Source of the DNA: Treponema sp.
GTDB lineage: Bacteria > Spirochaetota > Spirochaetia > Treponematales > Breznakiellaceae
Direction: 5' to 3'
Assembly: GCA_031265435.1 (NCBI GenBank)
Contig: JAISCR010000167.1
Coordinates: forward strand, 1 to 38,256
DNA length: 38,256 nt
The first letter of the stretch is position 1; each line of letters begins with the position of its first letter. A model generated the notes under the pieces. The model did not search any database. It was given only the letters and a program-made list of their open reading frames with translations, and was not told the DNA's origin. Below, piece after piece: positions 8,012 through 16,384 of the stretch. The position numbers and the translations under genes were made by a program.

Positions 8012-9384
8012 ATCCCTGCTCCGGCAGAAGAAGCCAGACGCTGCCTGAAAAGCCACCGGCGGATAGCGGCATTGGAAAAACTTGCCCTGTGGCTTAAGTG
8101 TTCCAGGGGTGTCACCGAACCGGTAATAAACTCCGCGTAAATTTTGGAAGAGCCGGTGGCTTCCGCGGCGGCGATAGTTTCTTCCGCCTGTTTTTCCGCT
8201 TCCGCTCCCCGGAGAGCGCCGTCCCATGCGCCGCTGCCGGTACTCCGGTAAACCCCTACCCCAAGCCTTTCCAGTTGATCCATTAAGACCGGCATATTAT
8301 TCCGGATTATATCCCATTCATCCTTTTCGGACATGGTAAAAAATACCGGTTTATTCTTCCAGGGAATGATCATTTCATCGGACAAGACTGCCGCCGATGA
8401 AAAAGAAAGAGCCGCCGCAAAGATCTCAGGCCTGTCAATCAGGGCGGCAAGCGCTCCCCCTCCTCCCATGGAATGACCGGCCGCGTATATTCTTTCAGAA
8501 TCAATGTTGTAACGGGGCATCACGGCAGTAAGGGCTTCGATGGCGGTATGCAGGCTTTTTGAAGGATAGGTGCAGAGTTTATCTCCGTTCTTCCGGTAAG
8601 TATACCAGCCGTATTCTTCGCTCATACCACCGTCGCGTTCGGATGTTACCGGGCACTGGGGAATCATGAGAAAACACGGCTGTTCCGACCAGGCCTGCGG
8701 GCGGAGGTATTCCTGAGCCTGGCGGTAGGAGCTGAGGGGAGACCGGTTGTCAAATCCCGACTCCCCGGCGCCGTGAAGGAAAAACACCAAAGGAAGATTC
8801 TCAAGTTCAGGGGATTTTTTTTCATATCCTCCAGGAATGTAGATGTTATATTGAATTCTCAACCCTTCATCTTCATAGGCTTGCTGTATAAAATCGTCGG
8901 CATACTCAATGTACTGAGTATCATTAATTCTGTTGAAGGGAGCGATCTTTCTGCCGTCTCCGCAAAAGATCGTAACTGTCTGCCGGACAGGAATAAGCAT
9001 GGGAAGTTCCATGGCCCATTCACCGCCGCCCGGACTAAAGCGGTAACTACCGGAATTTTCCCGCGCTTCATTTGAATCGGGGAGGGTATTGACAAGGAGT
9101 TCCAAAAAAAGATACCGGCCCTCCCTGCCCGCTTCTTTCCGCGTGCCGGAATCATTGACACAGGTTCTGATGACCTTACGGCCGGGAACCTGAAAATACG
9201 AAGGCTTAAAAAGACCTGGTTCCACGACGGCGGAAAATTCAATCTTCAATGCCGCGCAAACCAGGCCGTCTTCCAGAATTTCACCTATGGCGCTTATGTG
9301 AAGCGGGCGAATAAATTCCAGGTCATTCGAAAAATCGGGACTTTTCAGATAATGAAAACTCCCGCGGGGATCTGCTTCTTCCAA
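8008..9384 (-). CDS. Alpha/beta-hydrolase esterase with an extra N-terminal domain
   Basis: This 458-residue protein resembles the putative esterase/peptidase family (LpqC/feruloyl-esterase-like). The C-terminal half (about 190-450) has the fold: an oxyanion-hole motif LVFFLHGAGESG, the nucleophile elbow GHSMGGGGA (Ser near residue 303), and a late His in the stretch TPLEHLSHRA that could complete the triad. The first about 190 residues form a separate beta-rich region without an obvious family. No signal peptide is visible, so it would act in the cytoplasm unless the start is wrong. The start is TTG 9384, chosen because AGGAGATAATT stands directly before it. It lies downstream of the ABC transporter and NHL genes in the same direction, so it may deacylate an imported oligosaccharide; this is inference. 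Confidence 0.8.
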   Translation of the reverse strand: MEEADPRGSFHYLKSPDFSNDLEFIRPLHISAIGEILEDGLVCAALKIEFSAVVEPGLFKPSYFQVPGRKVIRTCVNDSGTRKEAGREGRYLFLELLVNTLPDSNEARENSGSYRFSPGGGEWAMELPMLIPVRQTVTIFCGDGRKIAPFNRINDTQYIEYADDFIQQAYEDEGLRIQYNIYIPGGYEKKSPELENLPLVFFLHGAGESGFDNRSPLSSYRQAQEYLRPQAWSEQPCFLMIPQCPVTSERDGGMSEEYGWYTYRKNGDKLCTYPSKSLHTAIEALTAVMPRYNIDSERIYAAGHSMGGGGALAALIDRPEIFAAALSFSSAAVLSDEMIIPWKNKPVFFTMSEKDEWDIIRNNMPVLMDQLERLGVGVYRSTGSGAWDGALRGAEAEKQAEETIAAAEATGSSKIYAEFITGSVTPLEHLSHRASFSNAAIRRWLFRQRLASSAGAGI

Positions 9385-9442
9385 AATTATCTCCTGTTAA
9401 CACTGAGTTTACTCCAAAATTTGGAATTTTGAAACAGCTCCG

Positions 9443-9493
9443 CTAATCAGTGTCTGTCCATAACGTGTCTACATTATAGACAGACTCTAATCA
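9443..9493. repeat. Imperfect inverted repeat, two arms of a dispersed element (GTCTGTCCATAA core)
   Basis: The left arm TAATCAGTGTCTGTCCATAA and a right arm that reads TGATTAGAGTCTGTCTATAA on the other strand match at most positions, with about 6 nt between. The right arm contains the TAG stop of the NHL gene. A third copy lies at 18303-18325. This looks like the ends of a small mobile element with nothing left between them, or a hairpin-forming repeat. It could also act as a weak terminator, but there is no clear U run. Confidence 0.5.
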
Positions 9494-10428
9494 ATGCGTT
9501 TGTATTTTTGAAGGGCATGCCTCTTTTTGCCCGGAGGTGCGGTTTCGGGATCCGGCAGTCCTGAATCGGCAATGTAAAGATTCCCCTCGCGGTCGAGATT
9601 TGCTCCATGGGCCGAGTAGAGATTCCCCGGCTTCCATGGATCTTCTCCGCCAAAACGGGTAAGCTCATGTCCTTCGGTGTCAAATACCCTTACCCGCGAC
9701 CACGGCATATTTTCGTAAGGTTCATACATTACGTTGTCGTTATATGCCAGGTGTCCCAGTTCCGCTACATAGACTATCCCATCCCGCACACAGATTCCAT
9801 CGGGCCGTTTTATATCGTTCCAGATATCAAGAACCCTGCCTTCGGTATCGAAGATCTGTACCCGGTCGTTTTCGCGGTCGGCCACATAAACTCTGTCATT
9901 TTCATCTACGCCGACACCGTGTACCAGCCTGAATTGCCCCGGTTCACCCCCCGGCTCACCCCAGGAGGCAAGGAGCTTCCCGCCGGAAGAAAAACGATGA
10001 ACACGGGAATTGCCGTAGCCGTCGGCCACAAAGATCTCCCCCCGCACAGATACTGTTACCTTTGAAGGAGCATTGAAAGGTTCGGCTCCCCGCCTGATGG
10101 TCTTGTAGTTGCCTTTTTCGACACCGGAAGACGAAGGGCGGCCTTTATTGCCGGCCTGCATAAGAAGATCCCCATTGGGAGAAAATTTGGAAAGCACATG
10201 CCGGTCGGAATCGGCGATATAGACAAAATCATTTTCATCTATATAGATTCCGTGGGCACAGCCGCAGCAGTCTTCGGGCCAGCGGCTCAGGATCTTTCCT
10301 TCTTGGCTGAAAACGGTAACCGGATAGGGGATGCTTACCGCGAAGATACGGCCTTTTGAATCTACCGCCGCATCTCCGCATCCGCCTATGTACACTTCAA
10401 AGTCAATAGGTTCAAATTCAAACTGCAT
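9487..10428 (-). CDS. NHL-repeat beta-propeller protein
   Basis: This 313-residue protein consists of NHL repeats, roughly six propeller blades. Recurrent motifs are GIYIDENDFVYIADSD, VTVSVRGEIFVADGYGNSRV, GVGVDENDRVYVADRENDRV and ANLDREGNLYIADSG. NHL propellers bind ligands or proteins, and some carry lyase activity; no specific catalytic set can be named here. There is no signal peptide. It starts at ATG 10428 with AAGGAA about 7 nt upstream and lies 23 bp after the solute-binding protein gene, so it is probably in that operon. Its stop codon lies inside the dispersed repeat, suggesting that its original C-terminus may have been altered by insertion of that repeat. Family: confident. Function: unknown. 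Confidence 0.8.
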   Translation of the reverse strand: MQFEFEPIDFEVYIGGCGDAAVDSKGRIFAVSIPYPVTVFSQEGKILSRWPEDCCGCAHGIYIDENDFVYIADSDRHVLSKFSPNGDLLMQAGNKGRPSSSGVEKGNYKTIRRGAEPFNAPSKVTVSVRGEIFVADGYGNSRVHRFSSGGKLLASWGEPGGEPGQFRLVHGVGVDENDRVYVADRENDRVQIFDTEGRVLDIWNDIKRPDGICVRDGIVYVAELGHLAYNDNVMYEPYENMPWSRVRVFDTEGHELTRFGGEDPWKPGNLYSAHGANLDREGNLYIADSGLPDPETAPPGKKRHALQKYKRID

Positions 10429-10451
10429 CAGGCGTTTCCTTTTGCCTCATT

Positions 10452-11924
10452 TTATCTGGACCGCTTCCAGGCGTCCAGCTGTTTTTGAAGTTCGGCGATT
10501 ACAATATCGCTCCCGGCGCCTTTGAGTTTGGCAAGAAATTCCGGCAATATCCTGTCGGGGTCTATGGCGCCGGTATCCAGAGAAAGTTCATACTCCTTAA
10601 CCACCGCGCTCACCCCGGCAATTTCAGTCTGCACCGGGATGGGGTTGAATACAAATCCCAGGGCCGGAGAAGGCTTGGCGCCGACATTGATCTTTATGGT
10701 TTCTTCCCAGTCGGTAGTGCTCTGCCCTTCCTTAAAATGGGCAAGGAACTGATTACCGTACATCCAGTCGGCATTGGGGGTATAGCCGCAGTTCGGGACA
10801 GGACGGATAAAATCTTTGTCTATCCAGGTGTAATGTTTGTTTTCAATACCATTGATAACAAGATTGTAGAGGTATTTATCGGAATTCATCAGGTTGATGA
10901 ACTGGATAGCCTTGTCGGGATGTTTGGAAGTCCGGCTTATGGCGGTCATGGTTCCGGTGATACCGCTGGTAGTCTGAATAGGGGAAGACAGGGGGAAACT
11001 TTTAATCGTGCGTCCGCCGTTGCTGATCGTATCCTGCACATCCTGTCCCGGTTTCATGGTTCCGGGGAATCCTACGGGCAGCCTCCCGGCCTTTGAGTCG
11101 GCGCTGATGTCCGTAACAGTCGCGGCATCGGGGCGGATGTACCCTTTCTGGTTCCAGGAGCGCATGAGCCGGTAGTGAGCCTGCACCTGCGGAAGTTCAA
11201 ACTGATTGACTGCCTTGAGATTTTCGTCGGTGAAGAGGATTACTCCGGGAATATGCCGCCCGATAAGCTCATCATATCCCATGTAATAGGTAAGAAAGTC
11301 CAGAATCCCGTCGGTATGAGCGGAAAGAGGATACCAGTCGGGATGATCTCTCTTGATTGCCGCCAGAAGCGGTTCCAGATCCTCAACCTTTTTTACCCCG
11401 GCCGCATTAAAATTGTACCGGTCAATATAGGCCAGCTCCGCGGCCCAGCCATTGGATCGCGCCCAGATCTGCTGATTGGGAACCGCCATAATCTTCCCAT
11501 TCACCTTGACCGCCATCCATCCGTTTGCCGGTATATCAGTCTTGAGCTGAGGCACTTCTCGATCAATCAGATCGTCCAGTTCCAGAAATGCGTTCTTGCT
11601 CACATTGCCGTAGAAATCTCCCATCCAGTCGGCGGTATAACAGAGATCAAATTCTTCCCCGCTGGCAATGACCATCTGGAGTTTTTGGGTATAGTTGCCA
11701 AAATCGGTTTCTATGATTTTCAGAGTACACCCGATTTTCGGCACAAGGTATTTGTTAATCTCTTCCAGAACCGCCGGAAGATCCACCTGCGGGCCCCGTC
11801 CGCCTACATAATAAACCAGTTGAATGGGCGCGCTGCCGGACGAAGTCCTGTCGCTTCTTCCTCCGGCAAATGCCGGAAGACTGATCATAAGAACCGCCAA
11901 CAGCAAAAATAACATCTTTTTCAT
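10452..11924 (-). CDS. ABC transporter extracellular solute-binding protein (LplA/YtcQ-like, DUF3502 C-terminus)
   Basis: This 490-residue protein has a classic signal peptide (MKKMLFLLLAVLMISLPAFA, then GG). There is no lipobox Cys, so it should be a soluble periplasmic protein rather than the lipoprotein usual for the family in Gram-positives. The mature part is a family 1 sugar-binding protein. The C-terminal stretch NPIPVQTEIAGVSAVV to LQKQLDAWK matches the DUF3502 domain found in LplA-like proteins. It follows two permease genes and would deliver an oligosaccharide or similar solute to them; no ATPase gene is present, so a shared MsmX-type ATPase encoded elsewhere is likely. It starts at ATG 11924 with AAGGAG 7 nt upstream. 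A separate promoter lies in its 104-bp upstream gap. Confidence 0.9.
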   Translation of the reverse strand: MKKMLFLLLAVLMISLPAFAGGRSDRTSSGSAPIQLVYYVGGRGPQVDLPAVLEEINKYLVPKIGCTLKIIETDFGNYTQKLQMVIASGEEFDLCYTADWMGDFYGNVSKNAFLELDDLIDREVPQLKTDIPANGWMAVKVNGKIMAVPNQQIWARSNGWAAELAYIDRYNFNAAGVKKVEDLEPLLAAIKRDHPDWYPLSAHTDGILDFLTYYMGYDELIGRHIPGVILFTDENLKAVNQFELPQVQAHYRLMRSWNQKGYIRPDAATVTDISADSKAGRLPVGFPGTMKPGQDVQDTISNGGRTIKSFPLSSPIQTTSGITGTMTAISRTSKHPDKAIQFINLMNSDKYLYNLVINGIENKHYTWIDKDFIRPVPNCGYTPNADWMYGNQFLAHFKEGQSTTDWEETIKINVGAKPSPALGFVFNPIPVQTEIAGVSAVVKEYELSLDTGAIDPDRILPEFLAKLKGAGSDIVIAELQKQLDAWKRSR

Positions 11925-11955
11925 TTCTTTCTCCTTCTCTGTATTTCAGAACAGG

Positions 11956-11990
11956 ACTATAAAGCCCCATCCCCGGAACTCAAGTTCCGG
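11956..11990 (-). promoter_or_regulatory. Internal promoter of the solute-binding protein gene overlapped by a perfect palindrome
   Basis: On the minus strand TTGAGT (11983-11978), a 16-nt spacer and TATAGT (11961-11956) form a good promoter 32 nt upstream of the solute-binding protein start. The -35 box lies within CCGGAACTCAAGTTCCGG (11973-11990), an 18-bp perfect palindrome. It could be an operator, or in RNA read from the upstream permeases a 7-bp hairpin that sets the ratio of binding protein to permease. Confidence 0.5.
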
Positions 11991-12028
11991 TAATCCGCAT
12001 AACACGGATATATGCCTGTGGTATCCCT

Positions 12029-12925
12029 TCATTCTTTTACCGCCCCCAGGGTAAGACCCCGGATAAAGTATTTTTGAAAGAAGGGGAATATAAACAGCAT
12101 GGGGCCTGCCGCCAAAACGCAGAGAGCCATGCGGGCGGTCTCCCCGGGAAGATCTCCCAAATCAATGGTAATGCTCCGGGAAGCCATGGAAGACGCCAGA
12201 AACTGAATGGTATTCATGATCCGGTAAAGGTAAAACTGCAGGGATACCAGACGCGGGCTGTCGATATAGAGCAGGGAGAGCCACCAGTCGTTCCAGTAGG
12301 TAAAGGCGCAGAAAAGGCCGATGGTAGCAAAGGCCGGTTTGGAAATCGGAACGATGATGCGGAAAAAAATGGACGCTTCCCTGGCGCCGTCCAGTTTCGC
12401 CGCCTCAATCAGGGAAACGGGAACATCGTTGAAAAAACCTTTCATTAAAAACACATGCCATGGAATGATAATATACGGCAGGATCAGAGCCAGAATCGTA
12501 TCTTTTAGATGATAGTAACGGGTAACAATAATATAGGCGGGCACCATGCCTCCGGAAAAGAGCAGCGTAAAAAGAATAAGAAATGAAAACAAGCGGTGAA
12601 AATAAAAATCTTTCCGCGCGATGACATAGGCCAGCATACCGGTACAGAGAAGGCTCAAAAAACTGCCCGCGGCGGTAACAAAAATGGTAACCTCGTAGGA
12701 ATAGAAGAGCTGCCGCGGATTCTGCAGGATAAACTTGTAAGCCTGGAATGAAAAATCCCTCGGCAGAAGGGAGTATCCCTTGAGATTGATCCCCGCCTCG
12801 GTGGATAGGGATGCCGCTACGATAAGGATCAGGGGCAAGAGGCAGCACAGGCTGAGGAGAATGAATATTCCGTTGACAATGATGTTTTTAATCATGCTTT
12901 CCGTTTTATAACTTTTCATCCTCAT
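12029..12925 (-). CDS. Carbohydrate ABC transporter permease (LplC/YtcP, MalG-like)
   Basis: This 298-residue inner-membrane protein has six predicted helices. The EAA loop reads EAAKLDGAREASIFFRIIVPIS, the contact site for the ATPase. The N-terminus (GIFILLSLCCLLPLILIVAASLS) and the C-terminal KYFIRGLTLGAVKE are typical of the second permease of LplABC/YtcP-type importers. It begins 3 nt after the stop of the upstream permease gene, indicating translational coupling. Together with that permease and the downstream binding protein it forms one importer. The substrate cannot be read from the sequence; relatives import plant-type oligosaccharides such as pectin fragments. Confidence 0.9.
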   Translation of the reverse strand: MRMKSYKTESMIKNIIVNGIFILLSLCCLLPLILIVAASLSTEAGINLKGYSLLPRDFSFQAYKFILQNPRQLFYSYEVTIFVTAAGSFLSLLCTGMLAYVIARKDFYFHRLFSFLILFTLLFSGGMVPAYIIVTRYYHLKDTILALILPYIIIPWHVFLMKGFFNDVPVSLIEAAKLDGAREASIFFRIIVPISKPAFATIGLFCAFTYWNDWWLSLLYIDSPRLVSLQFYLYRIMNTIQFLASSMASRSITIDLGDLPGETARMALCVLAAGPMLFIFPFFQKYFIRGLTLGAVKE

Positions 12926-12928
12926 CTC

Positions 12929-13846
12929 CTAAAAAATCGCGCTGCCCGGATTTATCCGCCGAACCGCCAGATTGGTACAGAATACCGCAATAAAACCCAC
13001 AACCGACTGATAGAGACCGGCGGCGGAAGCCATGCTGATGTCTCCGGTAACGCGCAGCGCCCGGTATACATAGGTGTCGATTACATCGGTAGTAGAATAG
13101 ATGGGGCCTGAATCCCTGGTAAGAAAATAGAACATGCCGAAATCAGAATAAAATATTTTCCCGATTTGCAGGATCGCGAGCAGAGTTATGACGGGAACAA
13201 GAAAGGGAATTGAAATATGGAACGTAATCTGGGTTTTGTTGGCTCCGTCGATAGCGGCGGCCTCGAATTGGGTCGCGTCAATTCCCATAAGTGCGGTATA
13301 AAAAAGAAGGGTCATATAACCGGCATTTTTCCAGACATAGGAAACGGTAAGGATCAAGGGCCAGTATCTTGGAACGGTGTATATATTCGGAGATTCCATG
13401 TTCATGGCTTTAAGGGCATGGGGCCAGAGACCCGAAACAGGATTGAGCAGGGCATAGAGAACATAGCTTGCCACCACCCAGGAAATAAAATAGGGAATGA
13501 ACATGGTTGTCTGGTATACCTTTACCCGGTTTTTCGACAGCCCGAAAAGAAGAAGCGCCAGGGTAACCGCCAGAACCATGGTAATGACAATAAACATAAA
13601 ATTCAAAAACAGGGTGTTTCTGGTTACCCGGATCGCGTCCTGGGATTTAAAGAAAAATTCAAAGTTTTTAAGCCCTACCCATTCGCTGCCCCATATTCCC
13701 CTGGAGTAATCAAGACGCTTAAAGGGGATGACAAGTCCGAACAGAGGCGCATAGTAAAATGCCGCCAGAAAAACCAGCCCCGGCAGGGCCAGAAGAGAAA
13801 GCTCCCAGTTGATCTTTTTTTTGTTCCGGTTCAGACCAGCCTCCAC
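12929..13846 (-). CDS. Carbohydrate ABC transporter permease (LplB/YteP, MalF-like)
   Basis: This 305-residue inner-membrane protein has six predicted helices and the EAA motif FEAAAIDGANKTQITFHISI. The N-terminus NWELSLLALPGLVFLAAFYYAP and an early FKRLDYSRGIWGSEWVGLKNF are typical of LplB/YteP permeases. It is the first gene of the transporter operon and is divergent from the AraC-type regulator, the arrangement seen for YtcQ/YteP/YtcP systems of Firmicutes and some spirochaetes. The start is uncertain. GTG 13846 has only a weak AAGG upstream, and no better in-frame start occurs before the first helix. Confidence 0.9.
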   Translation of the reverse strand: MEAGLNRNKKKINWELSLLALPGLVFLAAFYYAPLFGLVIPFKRLDYSRGIWGSEWVGLKNFEFFFKSQDAIRVTRNTLFLNFMFIVITMVLAVTLALLLFGLSKNRVKVYQTTMFIPYFISWVVASYVLYALLNPVSGLWPHALKAMNMESPNIYTVPRYWPLILTVSYVWKNAGYMTLLFYTALMGIDATQFEAAAIDGANKTQITFHISIPFLVPVITLLAILQIGKIFYSDFGMFYFLTRDSGPIYSTTDVIDTYVYRALRVTGDISMASAAGLYQSVVGFIAVFCTNLAVRRINPGSAIF

Positions 13847-13917
13847 AGCACAGCCTTATCATAAAATGGTTTTTTTGAAGCTTCTACTGTAAATTTGACA
13901 GGTTTGAATGTAAGATT

Positions 13918-13968
13918 AGCATACCGGATCATATAATGCTTGCAAGATTATTAAAAACCGTCTAAATT
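13918..13968. promoter_or_regulatory. Divergent promoter region sharing one TTGCAA -35 box
   Basis: TTGCAA (13940-13945) is its own reverse complement. On the plus strand it is followed by 17 nt and TAAATT (13963-13968), serving the AraC-type gene with a leader of about 70 nt. On the minus strand it is followed by 16 nt and TATGCT (13923-13918), serving the transporter operon. The -10 boxes are only 4 of 6 matches, so this is tentative. Confidence 0.35.
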
Positions 13969-14044
13969 GCAGTTATATATGCCGGATTTACAGCTTCCCG
14001 GAACATTCCGCCGCGGCCCCATCCGGAAAGAGGGAGGGAATCCA

Positions 14045-16384
14045 ATGGGTTTAAGGCTCAAGCGCCTGCGGACAAGGCAGTCCTACTACAAGCGGATAAT
14101 CCTCTTTATGCTGATTTTTACCCTGGTTCTTTTTATACCCTTTTCCATTATTTCATACAGTATATCCGTAAAGAATATCTCAAACAGCATCTCCTTTTCC
14201 AATAATGTGGTACTGTCCCAGATGAATTACCGCTTCGATTATATTACAAATATGATAGGGAATATATGCCTTGAGGTATATCTGCATAATAACGCCCAAC
14301 AGTTTCTCTATAGCCAGGATCTGGACTACCGGGATGTTATTACCTATATGAGAAATCTTACGGAAACGACCATCGCGGCCAACCCTTCAATTGATTCCAT
14401 AGTGCTCTACAATCATAAAAGAAATGAATGGATATCCACCAAAAATGTCGAGCCTTCTTCGGGGACGGACCTCGGTGGTTTTATAAAAACTCAAATGTCT
14501 ATCCCGAGACTAAAGCCCATACTCAGAGAGATAACAAGAAAGCAGGGGGATTTTGAAGTCCAAACCTGGGTTTTTTCCTACTTTATGTATCAATTTTCCG
14601 ATCCGGTAAGCGGAAATGACAGCTATATCGCGGTTAATCAGGATGCGGGCTGGTTCCTGGATACCTTAAGTTCCATCCGCCAGTCCATTACCTATGCCGG
14701 TTCAATCTATCTGTTCAACGGTACGGATATTGTCTTTAGCAATTCCATGGATCTTCAGGATGAGGCGGCCGAATTTTTGATTAAGGATCTTTTGGATAGG
14801 GATAAAAATGACACCGAAGGCATACATCCCGGAAAATACAGAGGTAAAAAATATCTTCTTTCCTCAATCCGGCTTGGCGCCCGGGAAAATTATCTGTTTA
14901 TTATCCAGGATCATGATAAAGTATTCCGGGATCTCAGCACCCTTCAAAAAGAGTACATTGTCTTCGGTTCGGTGTTTATCATTATCAGCATAATAATACT
15001 CATTCCCTTTTCACGGCGCATTTATTCACCGGTCTTAAGCCTTGTCAATTCCATCTCCGAAACCGAACCCGCCGCGGGCATTCCGGAAATGGAGAATGAA
15101 TTTGAATACCTGCAGAAGATGTACCGGGACGCGGGGGAACTGAACAGGAAGTTACTGAGGCAGTCTGCCTTTTATGAACCCATATTTGCCCAGCACCAGC
15201 TTTTTCTGCTGGTTACCGACAATACCGAAGAGACCTACCGGCAGTTCAAAAGAAACCTTCCCGGCAACTGGCTTGCTTCGGATATTTCCGGAGATATGTT
15301 TGTACTCCTCTTTAAGATAGACAGATTCAGGGAAAATAAATATAAATTTGAAAGAGAAGACGCCAACGGGCTCTCCTCCCTTGTGGGAAATTTTATGCGG
15401 AATTTTTCCGGCGAATGCTGCGATTTTGCTTCCTTTACGGAAGACCGCGAAAATCTTGGAATCATTATCCGTGTTCCCGGAAATATCGCCGAGGCCGAAG
15501 AAAAGATGATACTCCCCTTTATCGAAAACTGCCGCGGCATTATCAAGGCGCGCCTGGGGCTTACCGTATCAATTTCTTACAGCGGCGCCGCCGCAAACGT
15601 ACTGAATCTTGGCGAACTGTACCGGAAGGCCAGGGACTATCTGCAGTACCGTTTTATTTTTGGAGAAGACTCACGTATAAACGAGAAACGGTGCAGAATA
15701 AATATCGAGAATAAAGAACTCCATTATCCCTATAATCTGGATGAAAAATTAATTGAGGCTGTAAAAAAGAAGGATCTTTCCACGGCGCTTATCACCCTGG
15801 AAGATATTAAAAGCAGCCTCCTTCATCTTCAGTACACCAATTGTACAATCTGCACAATGGAACTGGTAAACAATGTAATCCGGATCGTAACCCAGGCTGA
15901 TGAAAACGGCTCCCTGGGCCAGGAATCCGACGAACTTTACCGTAAAGTCATCAATGCGGAATTTATGGACGACTTTTTCAGGGAGCTGAATCAATACATC
16001 AGGCTCGCCACAGGGAAACCGGAACATACCGCGGACACCAGGAAAACCAGAATCGTCAGCGCAATCCTTGAGTATATTCAGAATAACTACAGCAATCCGA
16101 ATCTTTCATCGCAGATGATAGGCGATTTTTTGGGAATGTCAAACCGTTATGTAATGTATAAATTTATGGAAAGCACCGGAATATCCCTCAATGAATACAT
16201 CATTGATGTAAGGATGAGGAAAGCGGCCAACCTGCTGAGAAACACCGATCTGCCGGTAAGCGAAATTGCCAAAAAAACCGGTATTGAGAATAACAATTAT
16301 TTTTACAGGCTTTTTAAAAAATTCTCCCATGTGACCCCCCGGGAATTTTCGGAACGCTACCGGAACGATCGGCAGGGGGAATAG
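14045..16384 (+). CDS. Membrane-bound AraC-family transcriptional regulator with extracytoplasmic sensor
   Basis: This 779-residue regulator has a first helix near residues 18-38 (ILFMLIFTLVLFIPFSIISY), a periplasmic sensor region of about 270 residues, and a second helix near 310 (YIVFGSVFIIISIIILIPF). A cytoplasmic linker follows, and a C-terminal AraC/XylS double helix-turn-helix spans about 672-775 (SSQMIGDFLGMSNRYVMYKF and VSEIAKKTGIENNNYFYRLF). This YesS-like layout senses a ligand outside and binds DNA inside. It is divergent from the LplB/LplC/binding-protein operon and is its likely regulator. I start it at ATG 14045 because GGGAGGG lies about 7 nt upstream. The frame is open further upstream, but those codons overlap the likely promoter. 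It ends inside the convergent hemW gene (71-nt overlap). Confidence 0.9.
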   Translation: MGLRLKRLRTRQSYYKRIILFMLIFTLVLFIPFSIISYSISVKNISNSISFSNNVVLSQMNYRFDYITNMIGNICLEVYLHNNAQQFLYSQDLDYRDVITYMRNLTETTIAANPSIDSIVLYNHKRNEWISTKNVEPSSGTDLGGFIKTQMSIPRLKPILREITRKQGDFEVQTWVFSYFMYQFSDPVSGNDSYIAVNQDAGWFLDTLSSIRQSITYAGSIYLFNGTDIVFSNSMDLQDEAAEFLIKDLLDRDKNDTEGIHPGKYRGKKYLLSSIRLGARENYLFIIQDHDKVFRDLSTLQKEYIVFGSVFIIISIIILIPFSRRIYSPVLSLVNSISETEPAAGIPEMENEFEYLQKMYRDAGELNRKLLRQSAFYEPIFAQHQLFLLVTDNTEETYRQFKRNLPGNWLASDISGDMFVLLFKIDRFRENKYKFEREDANGLSSLVGNFMRNFSGECCDFASFTEDRENLGIIIRVPGNIAEAEEKMILPFIENCRGIIKARLGLTVSISYSGAAANVLNLGELYRKARDYLQYRFIFGEDSRINEKRCRINIENKELHYPYNLDEKLIEAVKKKDLSTALITLEDIKSSLLHLQYTNCTICTMELVNNVIRIVTQADENGSLGQESDELYRKVINAEFMDDFFRELNQYIRLATGKPEHTADTRKTRIVSAILEYIQNNYSNPNLSSQMIGDFLGMSNRYVMYKFMESTGISLNEYIIDVRMRKAANLLRNTDLPVSEIAKKTGIENNNYFYRLFKKFSHVTPREFSERYRNDRQGE

